64,000 bases of DNA, taken from contig NC_092637.1 in the NCBI RefSeq assembly GCF_039555335.1, forward strand, positions 46,083,613 to 46,147,612. Direction: 5' to 3'. Below are positions 40,301 through 55,400 of this stretch, one piece after another. Origin of the DNA: Amphiura filiformis (lineage: Eukaryota; Echinodermata; Ophiuroidea; Amphilepidida; Amphiuridae). Positions within the stretch are counted from its first letter, which is position 1. Each line of letters starts with the position of its first letter. Below the pieces are notes generated by a model, which had not been told where the DNA came from, did no database searches, and saw nothing but the letters and a program-made list of their open reading frames with translations. The position numbers and the translations under genes are program-made.

Positions 40301-43300
40301 TTCTTTATAACAGGAGAGTGTGCTTCCAATGAGTTCCAGTGTAGCAGTGGTGAGTGCATCGCTGATCATGACGTATGTGATACGTATGCTGACTGCGCTG
40401 ATGCAAGTGATGAGGCAAACTGTACATGTAAGTAAATTAGAGAATAAAAGATATACGATTTTGTCTTTTGCCTATCCAATATCGTGTTATTTTTATCATA
40501 GTGTATACTGGTGCATCTTTTATTCTCATTCTTATTCAGTTTAAGTATATTATAAGTGCTTTTTTCCACAAAAAATAAAGACATCTAAGCCGCTGAACAG
40601 TTCTTAGTTCGTGCATGTGTATTATATGAACACATTATTGCACAGTCATCTCTTATAACCACTCATAACCAAACAATTACACATTTGTAGGCAATCAACT
40701 GTCTATATAAGTGTCTTAAGAATCTGAATAAGGGTCTGAATTGATAGGAGGACAAAGACTAATGGCCCATTCATCTTGGATTACTTATTCAGACATTCAC
40801 ACACTTTGCCAGGGTTGCCAAACCTGCGATTCGGTAGCCCAATTGGGCAACTCTTAAAGATTTGCCCCGTGACTTTTGACAATTTCCTGTCCCATAGAAA
40901 CCAATGGTTAAGAAAAAATTTGGGCAACTTTTCAACATTGGCTCCCGCGACTTCCGATAGTTTCCTACCCTTAGAAACCAATGGTGAAGAGAAAAATTGG
41001 GTGACTTTTCAATTATTTGACCCGCGATTCAGACTGAAATCTTTTGGCAACCCTGCGAGTTACCAATGTGATTGCTTCAAGTTTGGGTGCTATATGTACC
41101 GCTTTAATAGAGGTTGTGCATGAAATTATTGATTGGCTCCAAACAAAGGTTTTGAACCGGTGTCCTTCACCGTAATCATGGCGCAGTGCAGTGCATTCAA
41201 TCAAATGTTGTCGTCAACCTATTTGATCGTAGTGCATTTGTTTTGTGTGTGAGACGAACTGTCGCGGTAGATTGCAATCATGTTTTTGATGAATGCATTT
41301 GAGTAGTCCGCCATATTTACGGTATGATACGTCATATGTGAGTGGACACTACGAATGAGCCGTAAACTCGGCAAATTGTATTCTGAGATACAGTGCAAAA
41401 TGTGCGTGCAGGTCGTATTCATAGTTGTCACAATTAGGCGCAACATGTTTCTCATTTGATAGCGTTTAAACCAATCAATAATCCTATTGCTGAAGAGGAT
41501 AATAATCTAATCATTAAATAGCTCTAGTCTTTGTTTGCTTTGGCTAAATCCTGTTCAAGTGGTGGGTTACAATTCCATTGTATTTTGTCTAGGTATGTTT
41601 AACCAACAATAACGATGAGAGAACATTCCTGAACCTCGTTGACTTGGGGATGATTTGAAATGACCGTCAATTATGACTTTATTACCAGTAATGTGGAAAA
41701 AGAGACACACGTAGAACCGAAAAAAGTTACCATTTTGTTTAAGGAGCAGAGTTCAACAAACCATAACCCCGCTTCTGGATATCGTTTGAAGTCAAATGAT
41801 ATACTATTTTAAAGCTTATAAAATATATTTTCTAAACACAAAATAAAACAAAATTGACCGGGCCGACTTTACGGCTGATTCGTAGTGTCCAGTCACATAT
41901 GCACAACCTCCATAGCCATCCATCCACTTACTCTGTGTTATCCCTTCTCTCCCTCTAGGTTATGATTATGAGTTCATGTGTGCCAGTGGTGAGGCCTCTG
42001 CGGTATGATACGTCATATGCACAACCTCTATAGCATCCATCCACTTACTCTGTGTTATCCCTTCTCTCCCTCTAGGCTATGATTATGAGTTCTTGTGTGC
42101 CAGTGGTGAGGCCTGTATTCCATCTTTCTGGCAATGTGATGGGACTGTTGATTGTGATGATAGCAGTGATGAACTTAATTGCACTTGTAAGTTTTAATTA
42201 ATAATTTGTGTTGTAATTTGATCCAATGGTTTTCATAAAAATGTGTTTTTTTGTCTAAATAAACATGTTGTTGCAACTTTCATTTAGCTTTTGTGTTTAC
42301 TTATGACTTGAAATCTGGGGGGGTGAGGGAGGGTACTCAAGTTTGGTTTTGGTAGGGGTGTGCCACTGACAAATTGAAAGTGGACCCATAAATATACCAA
42401 TTTTTCAAGAAATTTGGACCCATTAATATACCAAAAGTCAAAATTTTCGGCCAAATTCAACCCAAATTGCTTAGTTTTTTTGGCTAGATTGAGGCAAAAT
42501 TGGGCTTTTTTCCGAAAAAATTGAGAAAATTTTGAAAAAGGACCCATTCATATACCAAAATTGGCTTAGAAAAAGGGGTAATTTATATACCAAAAGGCCG
42601 AAAATGCTACCCATATTAGCGGCACGTCCCCGTATGGTCATTTGTGCTGAGTACCCCCCCCCGGGCCTTGGAAGTTAAATAAGGCTATTGTAACAATTTC
42701 AGTGGACCAACCTGACAAAATCTTTCCATGTGCTTTTAAATATTGAATTTTTACAATTTTTTATTGATTTATTTTGTCTTAGGTTATGGAAACCAGGTGC
42801 GGTGCAACAATACAGTAGGATCATGTATATGGCCTATATGGATCTGTGATGGCCAAGATGATTGCGGAGATAACAGTGATGAAGAAAACTGTGGCAGTAA
42901 GTAAATGGGATTGTGTATATCAGTGGTGTGGCCAAGAAGGCGGCGGGACAAGGGGGGGGGGGCAGATATTTTGATCCACAATGCCGTATTCCCCAATGAA
43001 ATCGGACATTCCTAAGCGAAGTTATTGAGTTCGTAAGTTATGGTATTATAAAATTGGAAATTGAGATATCGGCCTTTAAAAATATTATTGTCAATGTTGA
43101 GAGTAGGAATTACATTCCAGTCTGAAACTATCAGACAATATTTTTAACATTAATAACATCACACATTCGCAACAAACCCGAATTGTGAAAAAATCACACC
43201 CTTGCAGATTTTTGGCTATTTCTCCATTTACGATCCTGCCCAAAAGTGTCTCCTTTTGACATGACACGTCACATATAGTGTTATTGTGTAAACAGAAATT

Positions 43301-43402
43301 GGTTATCATACAGCTAATACAATACAATATACCGTGATTCGTCCGAGTATAGTCCCACGCCTCGAGTATAATCCCACCCCCATTTTTCAAAAAATTTCAG
43401 AA

Positions 43403-43440
<38 letters not shown>

Positions 43441-46400
43441 TATTTTTTATAAGTTTTTTCGGTGTAAGAGTGTCCCTGGACCTAGACCTAGATGCTAGGA
43501 TCATTCATGGTTGACCTAAAAAAAAAAAAAAAAAAAATTTCAAGATATTTTGTATTTTAATATGAAAATTGATCATTTGTATTCATGTCATACTCTATTA
43601 ATGATTCCAAAATGCATTGAATTTGAATGCATTTTGAAATCATTAATAGAGTATGACATGAAAACAAAGTATCAATTTTCATATTAAAAATACAAAATAT
43701 CTTGAAAATTTTTTTTTTTTTTTTTAGGTCAACCATGAATGATCCTAGCATCTAGCTAGGTCCAGGGACACTCCAAAACCGAAAAAAAAAAAACTTAAAA
43801 TAAAACTTTTTTTTTTTTTTTTTTTTTTTTTGAAATTGAGTATAATCCCACCCCCAATTGTGAAAAATTTTCACATAAAAAACGGGTGGGACTATACTCG
43901 GACCAATACGGTACTCTCAAAACTACTGATATGTTGCATTTGTCATTAATTTTGCTAGGAATTTAATTTTGCAAATTTAGCTAGAAGCCTTAATTCGCTA
44001 AATTAAAGACCCATTCAGTGATCCCAGCGCAAGTGTAAAAAAATTAAAATTGTTTATAAATTGCTTAAAAGTGAAGGATAAGTCATTCAAATTGTCATTT
44101 GGTATTTTTGAAATGACAAATTTGGCAAAAAACGAAGAAAACAGCAGTACTGACAAAGTTGAAACCCCATTCAAATACATGTAGCTAATTTAGATACTGT
44201 TAGTATTCGTGTAAAATGTCTTATTTGTCTTAAATACACGGCTTTCGCCTGAACCACTTGCAGGCTATGTTAGCACATTTATGACAATGACAAAGGTACC
44301 AAAATCTGAATTTTGATGATTTTTACGATCGTCCGGATGAGCAAATCACTGAATGGGCCTTTAAGTATCAGCAAATTTGACACTTGAATTGTAAACATAA
44401 ATTGGTGGATAAGCGAAATTAAATACCAAAGAAAATGGTGGTCATGGGCAAAAGTACTAGTAGAATTAAATAGCTTTCCAGTGATTCATATTTATTCTCT
44501 ATATAATAACTTTTCTTTTGCTGCAGTAATTGAGCCGGGCTGTTCCAAGTTCGAGTTCGAGTGTGACAGCGGAGATTGTATTCGTTCTTCGGATCGGTGT
44601 AATCAAATACCTGATTGTGAAGATGGTAGCGATGAATTCAATTGCACATGTAAGTACTTAGAGAATAAACGATAGGAATGTTTGTTTTTACTATCCTCTA
44701 CCGTGTGATAGACGACAGGCAGGTCCAATATTTTGAGTAGTGGATGCCGGCGCATCTTTGTCAGTTAAATATTATTTAAATATAAATAACTATTTTTGTC
44801 AGCAAAAACTAAGTTACCATCATAAAAACTCCCCTTATTATAAAATGACCGAAACTTGTTTACAACTGCACATATTCTGTTGCGCATACTGCTAGCATGT
44901 GCGTGTATTCCGCACTAGTCTATGCATACAACGCGATACATACGTGCACTATAAGCATGTTACGCGTTATTAACACGCATGATGACATGGGGTCGTCTAC
45001 GGCCTGATAGACAGCACCCGAAATCATGCGATTATCCAATTAGATTAGGCCTATGTGGAACATGATCACGATGAAGATTGCATTTGTAATTGCATTTTCA
45101 TGCAAAAAAAATTATACAATGATTAGGCAATGTACTGAATAGAAGTTGAACTTTACAATAGCTTTTGTCCATGCAATTTTGCAATTGCAGATCTGTCAAC
45201 TGTCTCTCATTTTGAGGGACTGTCCCGCATTTAGGGTTTTCTAAAGTGAAAATGAGGGACAGTCCTGTTTTCTGAAAAATTCAGTGATGGCAAATTTAAA
45301 TGTAAGAATAGCAGAAAATGATGCAAATTTCACTTTTTTGCCATAGCATTCTCTTCCATCTACTGTGATAAATGTAGACCTGCAAAACCTTCCCTAAATT
45401 CTGAAAGTATTGCACACCTCAAGTCTTTGAATTTGTCACTACCTGGTTTGTGTACATATACAAGGTTTTGGCCTGCAGTGTCTCTCTTTCTGACTTTGGT
45501 AGGTTGGCAGGTCTGCAATTGTGACAGCCAGCACACATGGCAAATGCTAGCTTTAAATTCACATTATTGTGCATGAAAATTGTGCATGTGCATTTACTTT
45601 TTCATGAAAAAAATATAGGGAGCATTTATTAGAGAAGGAACGTGTTATAGAAATGTCATCAAAATTCACAGAATATTCATCAAAATTCACAGAATATTCA
45701 TCAAAATTCGCAGAATATTCATCAAAATTCACAGAATATTCATAAAAATTCATAAAAATTCGCAGAATATTCATCAAAATTCACAGAATATTCATAAAAA
45801 TTTGCAGAATATTCATCAAAATTCACAGAATATTCATCAAAATTTACAGAATATTCATCAAAATTCACAGAATATTCATCAAAATTCACAGAATATTCAT
45901 CAAAATTCACAGAATATTCATCAAAATTCACAGAAATTTCATCGAAATTCACAGAAATTTCATCGAAATTTACAGAATATTCATCAAAATTCACAGAATA
46001 TTAGCATTTTTGGAACAAACATAGATGATATAATGAATGGAACAAATGTCAAATGTGAAAGCTATCTGATTAAAGACAAAATGAAGGTAGAATAAAAGTA
46101 TGTGCATACTTTAATTATATTGCATGTAAGGCTGCCGAATTTGGAAACCATGGCAAATATACACAAGCATGCATTCAACAACTCTTCCTATAATTTTATA
46201 CAGGAGCCAAGCGTTGTTAATCCGTGATGAATCAACAGTCCAGTAGCGTATACGTGAACGCAAGGTTACATATACATGTGAGCACGTAAAATTCGTCATG
46301 CCTGGAACGTAAACAAATGAAAAAAAAATAAAGTAAACCACGCAGACAACACGGACGCATCGTTGTTAATCGGTGATGAACAACGGTGAAACATGATTGA

Positions 46401-49400
46401 ATCCCTAAGTCAATGCTTTGGAGCAATTACACTTTTGATGTTATTTGTGATGATTTATAAAATAGACACTACAGTAAAATTAAGTATTTCTTGGCCAAAC
46501 TGGAACACTATATAAACGCTAGTGGCTCCGCGATAAACACACGCAGAAGAAAGCATACACGCATCTTACATTGCGTACACGTTTAGTACGCTACATGGAC
46601 GCAACACGCATGTTCCAGTTTGGCCAAGAAATACTTAATTTTACTGTAGATATTATGATCAAATTGGCCTGTATTGATTATCATACACTAATCTCTGATA
46701 ATCTTTCATTGTTATTGATGTTCTTCTTATTTCATTTCCAGGTGGAATAGATGAATTTGAATGTGAGTTCTTACAAGGCTGTATTCCAATCTCCAGTGTG
46801 TGTGATGGCCAACTGGATTGCTTTGATCTGTCGGATGAACGAAATTGCACAAGGGAATGTAAGTGGATATAGTGGCCAGGCCTATATGGCCACTTGCAGC
46901 ATGGCATATCAGGCAATGACAAGCATCTATTGTGTGTGTTTGTCTGCAATGCGTTTGTGTTATACCGCTCAGCGGAACATGACAGTCTGAAACCAGCATA
47001 GCACATGGAGAGTTCTAGACTGCTCTGCATTCCCCCTTTTTTTGATAAACAATTCATACCTTTCCATGCATAAAATATAACACATCCCCAGTGACTGCCC
47101 TTCCTGGAGAAAAAGGGGACTGCTCTAGTTGAATATGCCCTGTGTGACCCACTATATCTTAACACATAGACTCAACCTCTTTCATCTCCAATCCGAGATG
47201 AATGTTAATGAAGTAAAAATCAATGTGGGTGGTATATCTTAACCAATAACAGATAGGCAAGCATACATGTTTATGCATTAGCCCAACCCACTGTGTTCAT
47301 TGAACCCAACCCATATCCACAACATCTGTGAATAAACACCCAAGACTGCATTTTTAATGAGGTAACATTATACCCAGTATTAGAGTGCATAGTTCATTGT
47401 ATATTCTAAATATAGTAGACCATTTTTCTCATGGATAGCCGAGCTGTTGGATCAAAACAGGATTGATTTTCCATGGTCAGAGGGATAATAGGGGATGATA
47501 AATTAAAATGGTCTACTACAGTAGACTAGGAGAGTTCATGCACTAAATGCTAATTCTCCATGTGCTACCCTGTGCTGTTTTCCGTATTTTTATTATAATC
47601 TTTACCAAAAAGTCTTTGCATGTCAGTAAATAATTACAACATGCATCTGCAGTGATGTCAGGCACATAGTCTGATCAGCTTGTAATAGGCGGGATTCATA
47701 ACATTGTAGATTGATATAGAATGGCGTATACACAGCTAGACGCAGCACCTGCGTAAACTGCGTTTGCATATTGCGTGACCGATGCGCTCTTTTGTGAATT
47801 TACGCGAGCGTAAGTTGGCTCACTCAGTAACAAAAAACAATTAATTCTCACCTATTGTATAGTGCCCTTTTATATTTTAGTATACATATTTGTTTTTTTT
47901 CAATGGACAATTGCTTTTAATACTTTGTTCACTGTATTTTTAATGCCCTTCCGCCACAAACCCAGTGTAAAGTAGCCAGTGCTTATCATGAGTTATTAAC
48001 CAATAAAGTTTATGTAAATTAGTAGAAAATTTAGAAATTTCAAGAGCAAAATAAGCATTCTGAGCACCTATTTCCCAAGCAATTAAGGGGATACTACACC
48101 CCTGGCCAATTTTGTGCCTATTTTTGCATTTTTCTCAAGAATTATAGTGCATTGGTGACAAGTAAGATATGTATATTATAGGGCAAGGACTACAACTACT
48201 GCACTGAAAATTCAGCAACTCAAGGCAAGTAGTTATTGATTTATTGATCAAATATTGGTTTTCCCTCATTTTTGACTGTAACTCCACAACTGTTGTCTGT
48301 GCTGAAATAAAAATTCCAGTGCAGTATTTGTAGTCCTTGCCCCTATAATATACATATATTACTTGTCACAAATGCGCTATAATTTATGAGAAAAATGCAA
48401 AAATAGGCACAAAATTGGCCAGGGGTGTAGTACCCCCTTAAGGTAGCTGCCTCTGATACAACACCCTTGCAGAAAAATAGCTCCTGTGTCTGATCAATCA
48501 GGTCTATTCATTTAAATCTTTAACATAACAAAGAAAAGTATTTTCCCCACCTATTTTAAGAGTCTTATAAGAATTGTAACAATTCTTATGTTTTTCTTTT
48601 TTTTTGAAAATTCCCTTAATTTTGACAGTTTTTGATTTTTTTTGCCCACTTAGGAAGGAGCTATGGTTACCAAACTTTCAGGGATGGTATATAAGCTTAA
48701 TATCTAAATTCTCTCGTCAGTTTTTTTGGATAAAGTGTTTACTTTAATTTTAGGGAATGTTAGAAACACTGTAGCTTAAAATAGAAACACTTAATTGGAT
48801 AAAACTGACGAGAGAATTTAGATATTAATCTTATTTACCATCCCTGAAAGTTTGGTAACCATAGCACCCTTCCTGTTGGCTAAAAAATCCTAGAATTTAG
48901 GTAATTTAGTGTTTCTAGAAAAAATCAAAAATCATAAAAAAGTACCAACATTCCTGTTAAATATATACTTAAGTAACACTAAGTTATAAAATAAACTTGG
49001 TTTGTATTATTCTGTGATATATTGGCAGCAAAATGAAACTTAAAACTTTTATATACAACTGCTATAAAGGAGAAAAAAATCAGTTTTAATAAAATCTTTG
49101 TTTTCAAAAATGTTGCTATTTTGAGAAATTGGCAAAGTGCCAAAAGCCCTTCCCTGTAGTAATTCAATGGGATTTTGAGATGACAAAAAATTGCGAAACT
49201 CAAAAACGCTTTGTTGGAAAAAATTAAAACTTGGCAAGTAAGGTTTTCTCATCAATACACACATCCTATATCATTTTCAAGGAGTTCTGAGCATGACACC
49301 GTAGCCGATACAGACACCTTAATGGTGATATATCATTTTAAAGCTTGTTTTATGGAGGTTTCCTGTTTAAAAAAAAAATTAATCTAAGAAACTCAAAATT

Positions 49401-52400
49401 TAAACTTTTCCCTGGGTTTGTCATGAAAGGTCACAATAAACCATTTATTACCGCCACCATCTCTATTTAGACAATAATAACGGCATGCTATCATTTTGAG
49501 GTAATTGCATGAAATTGGAGGGTTTGTTTTGGCCTGAGGTAATTAAAAAATACTGAAATTGATTAATTTTGATGTACATATTCATTTGTTTGTTTGTTGA
49601 CAGGTGTGGATGATGAATTTGAGTGCTATTCTGCTGGAGTAAAGAAATGCATCCCAGCTCACTGGCAGTGTGATAATGAGATAGACTGTGGTGATCATAC
49701 AGATGAATTGAATTGTAATTATACATGTAAGTATATGGTTGGTATATAAAGAAATGCATCCCAGCTCACTGGCAGTGTGATAACGAGATTGACTGGGGTG
49801 ATCACACAGATGAATTGAATTGTAATTATACATGTAAGTATATGTATGTGATATAGCCTCCGTGATCTAAAGAAATGCATCCCGCTCACTGGCAATGTGA
49901 TAATGAGATAGACTGTGGTGATCATACAGATGAATTGAATTGTAAATACATGTAAGTATATGGTTGGTATATATGATGTAGCCTCAGTGATCTAAAGAAA
50001 TGCATCCCAGCTCACTGGCAGTGTGATAATGAGATAGACTGTGGTGATCACACAGATGAATTGAATTGTAATTATACATGTAAGTATATGTATGTGATAT
50101 AGCCTCCGTGATCTAAAGAAATGCATCCCAGCTCACTGGCAATGTGATAATGAGATAGACTGTGGGGATCACACAGATGAATTGAATTGTAATTATACAT
50201 GTAAGTATATGGTTGGTATATACACATCCAATTTCTCACTGGATGTACTCTGGAGCTACTCCGGATTACCCCCAGGGCTACTCTGTAGCGGTGTACCGTA
50301 ACGCGAGTCAAAAATCCGTGGACTACTCCTATCCGGTTTTCCACGGTGTACCTCCCGTAGAGACAGCCTATAGCGGAGTACCTCTAAAGGTACTCCTTAA
50401 TAAAATGTGTGATGATCTGTTGCCAGATTGAATGCTATTTTTCTCAATTTAGCTTTATTGTATGCTTTTATTAGGATATATTAGGGATTTTTGTTCTTTC
50501 TTTCTTTCTTTTTTTATTATTTTTCAAATATATGTTAATAGATTAATAATAGAAAATAGTAAATAAGTAAATAGGCCTACAAAATACATAAACAAGTTCA
50601 GAAATAGACAAGTAAAATTAATGAAGTAAATGACTGACTAAATAAATTTATAAATGAATAAACAAGTAAATAAAATAATAGGTAGGCCTAATTAAATTAA
50701 CAAGTAAAAACTACACAAATAAGAAAGGAAATAAGTAAACATGTGTATTAGGCCTAAATAAAAAAATGAATAGTACTCGTAGGCCTAGGCCTATGTAAAA
50801 TAATCAATAATAGAATGCTAATAATTATCATTAACTTGGTTGTTATTCAGCTTTTTAATTTGATTACCTGTTTGCTTACATGTTTTTTCATTTGATTGAG
50901 TAGGCCTGCATTTGTATGTTTTTAAGCATTTTTCTTTGCATATTATACTTGAATGATTGGTCATTTTATAGCTAATATTTATTTTAGGCCCCACTTTTAT
51001 TCATTTATTTTTTACGCTTTTATTAAATTTATAATTAGTTTTATATTTATTATTTATTTACGTGTATTATATTTTACTTATTTACTTTTTAATTGTTTAG
51101 TAATTATTTAAATATTTACTTTTTAATAAATAAGTGACCAATCATTCAAGTATAATAAGCAAAGAAAAAATGTCTAAAAAACAAACAAAATACGGCCTAC
51201 TCAAACAAACGTAAAGTAATGCGGTGCAAAATGTTAGGAAAACAGCGTGAAAACAAGAAGTATAAATTATGAATAAATTTTAACTGTGGGTCCAAACTCC
51301 TGTAATAAACATGGGAAAGTAGAACCGCGAACCGCAGTATGCACACTTTCTTTAAAATACAGAAAAACAACGACAACGTCATGCAAGCATCTCAAGTTTA
51401 GCAAAACTAAAAACATAACAAGAAACACAAAAATAAATAATGATTAAAAATGATTTTAAAAACAAATTGAGAAGAAGTCGTACTGTCGTTAAACAAAAGA
51501 ACAAGTTTCCACAAAGGAAACAACCACTAAATAGAAACAAAATGTCTCCGTGACATCGACAACAGTGATTCTCGCTCCGTGTGGCTGAAAACGATTCATG
51601 ACGCCCTATGCAAACGTGCAAACATGGTCAATCAATTAATCAAACAACAAACGTTCGCTTTGCTAAAAATAGCTAGGTACGCGCGACTAGTACGCGGCCG
51701 ATTACGCTGTTTCGGCGAGTTGTTTACCGCTGCCGGTCAATGACCCGTTTGGCTGCGGTTGTACACGGGAGCTGACTTCGGTGTTACTCCAGGGTTGGCT
51801 CGTGGCTGACAGCTATCAGATGTACTTCAGAGTAGCTTCTTAAGAGTACCTTTGGAGTAGCTCCGATATGGCGTATCCAGAAGTTGGCACTAGTGTAGCA
51901 ATCGAGTTGGCTTCTAGACAGACAATGGATGGAGAAGCGCGAAGTAGCTCTGATATGGTGTATCCGCTATGGGCTTTGCTAAGGTGTAGCTACTTGGAGT
52001 AGCTTCAGAGTAGCTCTATTAAGGTGTAGCTTCAGGGCTACACCAGGTGTAGCCGCGAAGGTAATCTGCCGCGGGGGTAAACCGTGAATGAGAATGATGT
52101 AGCCTCAGTGATCTAAAGAAATGCATCCCAGCTCACTGGCAGTGTGATAATGAGATAGACTGTGGTGATCACACAGATGAATTGAATTGTAATTATACAT
52201 GTAAGTATATGTATGTGATATAGCCTCCGTGATCTAAAGAAATGCATCCCAGCTCACTGGCAATGTGATAACGAGATAGACTGTGGGGATCATACAGATG
52301 AATTGAATTGTAATTATACATGTAAGTATATGTATGTGATATAGCCTCCGTGATCTAAAGAAATGCATCCCAGCTCACTGGCAGTGTGATAATGAGATAG

Positions 52401-55400
52401 ACTGTGGTGATCATACAGATGAATTGAATTGTAATTATACATGTAAGTATATGCGTGGTGTATGTGATATAGCCTCAGAGATCTTGTTTAAAGAAATGCA
52501 TCCTTCTCAACTTTGGTGGTACTAAATGGATGTTATTATATTGCAATGCATATTGGTGTTTTGTACCAACATATATGTTTATTTCAGGAAAACACATCTG
52601 TGTCAGAGTCTTCAGGACATACACCATCTGTCACCATCCTCTCTTTCAATATTTTTGCATCTTTGAATTGTTTAAAATTCATCAAATAAAATATAACCAA
52701 CCAATTTCTAAATGTGATTCCATTGCTTCCAGATAATAAATATTGATGAGTTTGGTTATACAGTGCCCTCTCAAATTGCAGGGTGACCATGAGGATACTA
52801 CCCAGCATGGTGGTCAGTGAGATTGCCTGGGGGGTACTCAAGTTTGGTTTTGGTAGGGACGGGCCACTGAGAATTTGAAAGTAGACCCATAAATATACCA
52901 ATTTTTCAAGAAATTTGGACCCAAAAGTCAAAATTTTTGGCCGAATTTAACCCAAATTGTCTTAGTTTTTCCAAATTTTGTGAAAATTTTGTGAAAATTT
53001 TGAAAATTTGAAAAAAAGGACCATTCATATACCAAAATAGGCTTTGAAAAAGGGGTCATTGATATACCAAAAGGCCGAAAATGCTACCCATATTTGCGGC
53101 ACGACCCCATATGGTCATTTGTACTGAGTACCTTCGGGTGAGATTGACCACTGCTCAGTGTGGTGGTTATTGATATTGTCCAGGTCACCTCAATAACCTT
53201 ATCTTAATCTTAACACCAAGTACCATTTTCCCCAGGTAACATAGATGAGTTTGCCTTTGGTACTGCTTATACCCAGTGGTGGTCAGTGAGATTGCTCAGT
53301 GTGGTAATCAGTTACATTGCCCAGTGGTCAGCGATCACCCAGATTAGCCTCATAATTAAATCTTGCCTGATTCTATTTTTGCCAGGTAATATAGATCTAT
53401 CATGTGCTATTGGCTACCGTGTGCCCTCCCATTGGGAGTGTGACTATGAGGAATCTGCCCTGTGTGATGGTCAGTAAGCTTGCCCAATTCACCTGATAAC
53501 CAATATCTTTTCTTCTATTATTTCCAGGTAACATAGATGAGTTTACATGTGGTACTGGTAACTGTGTGCCCTCCCATTGGGAGTGTGACTATGAGGAATC
53601 TGCCCTGTGTGATGGGTAGTGAGCTTGCCCAATTCACCTAATAACCAATATCTTCTCTTCTATTCTTTTCAGGTAACATAGATGAGTTCACATGTGGTAC
53701 TGGTAACTGTGTGCCCTCCCATTGGGAGTGTGACTATGAGGAATCTGCCCTGTGTGATGGGTAGTGAGCTTGCCCAATTCACCTAATAACCAATATCTTC
53801 TCTTCTATTCTTTTCAGGTAACATAGATGAATTCACATGTGGTACTGGTAACTGTGTGCCTTCCCATTGGGAGTGTGACTATGAGGAATCTGCCCTGTGT
53901 GATGGGTAGTGAGCTTGCCCAATTCACCTAATAACCAATATCTTCTCTTCTATTCTTTTCAGGTAACATAGATGAATTCACATGTGGTACTGGTAACTGT
54001 GTGCCCTCCCATTGGGAGTGTGACTATGAGGAATATGCCCTGTGTGATATGGTCAGTAAGCTTGCCCAATTCACCTGATAACCAATATCTTCTCTTCTAT
54101 TCTTTTCAGGTAGCATAGATGAGTTTACATGTGGTACTGGTAACTGTTTGCCTTCCCATTGGGAGTGTGACTGTGAATAATCTGCCCTGTGTGATGGGTA
54201 GTGAGCTTGCCCAATTCACCTGATAACCAATATCTTTTCTTCTATTCTTTCCAGGTAACATAGATGAGTTTACATGTGGTACTGGTAACTGTGTGCCCTC
54301 CCATTGGGAGTGTGACTATGAGGAATCTGCCCCATGTGATGGGTAGTGAGCTTGCCCAATTCACCTGATAACCAATATCTTCTATTCTATTCTTTTCAGG
54401 TAACATAGATGAATTCACATGTGGTACTGGTAACTGTGTGCCCTCCCATTGGGAGTGTGACTATGAGGAATCTGCCCCATGTGATGGGTAGTGAGCTTGC
54501 CCAATTCACCTGATAACCAATATCTTCTATTCTATTCTTTTCAGGTAACATAGATGAATTCACATGTGGTACTGGTAACTGTGTGCCTTCCCATTGGGAG
54601 TGTGACTATGAGGAATATGCCCTGTGTGATGGGTAGTGAGCTTGCCCAATTCACCTGATAACCAATATCTTCTATTCTATTCTTTTCAGGTAACATAGAT
54701 GAGTTCACATGTGGTACTGGTAACTGTGTGCCCTCCCATTGGGAGTGTGACTATGAGGAATCTGCCCTGTGTGATGGGTAGTGAGCTTGCCCAATTCACC
54801 TGATAACCAATATCTTCTCTTCTATTCTTTTTCAGGTAGCATAGATGAATTCACATGTGGTACTGGTAACTGTGTGCCCTCCCATTGGGAGTGTGACTAT
54901 GAGGAATATGCCCTGTGTGATGGGTAGTGAGCTTGCCCAATTCACCTGATAACCAATATCTTCTATTCTATTCTTTTCAGGTAACATAGATGAATTCACA
55001 TGTGGTACTGGTAACTGTGTGCCCTCCCATTGGGAGTGTGACTATGAGGAATCTGCCCCATGTGATGGGTAGTGAGCTTGCCCAATTCACCTGATAACCA
55101 ATATCTTCTATTCTATTCTTTTCAGGTAACATAGATGAATTCACATGTGGTACTGGTAACTGTGTGCCTTCCCATTGGGAGTGTGACTATGAGGAATATG
55201 CCCTGTGTGATGGGTAGTGAGCTTGCCCAATTCACCTGATAACCAATATCTTCTATTCTATTCTTTTCAGGTAACATAGATGAGTTCACATGTGGTACTG
55301 GTAACTGTGTGCCCTCCCATTGGGAGTGTGACTATGAGGAATCTGCCCTGTGTGATGGGTAGTGAGCTTGCCCAATTCACCTATAATAACCAATATCTTC

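Noticed and set aside
46659-47165. 168-codon open frame on the minus strand
   Set aside because: It overlaps exon 23 antisense, has no domain pattern and is explained as a shadow of the coding exon and its flank.
1624-49726. Most LDLa modules appear to lack their first cysteine when each exon is translated alone
   Set aside because: The first cysteine is the split codon T|GT or T|GC formed with the preceding T-ending exon, so the modules are complete.
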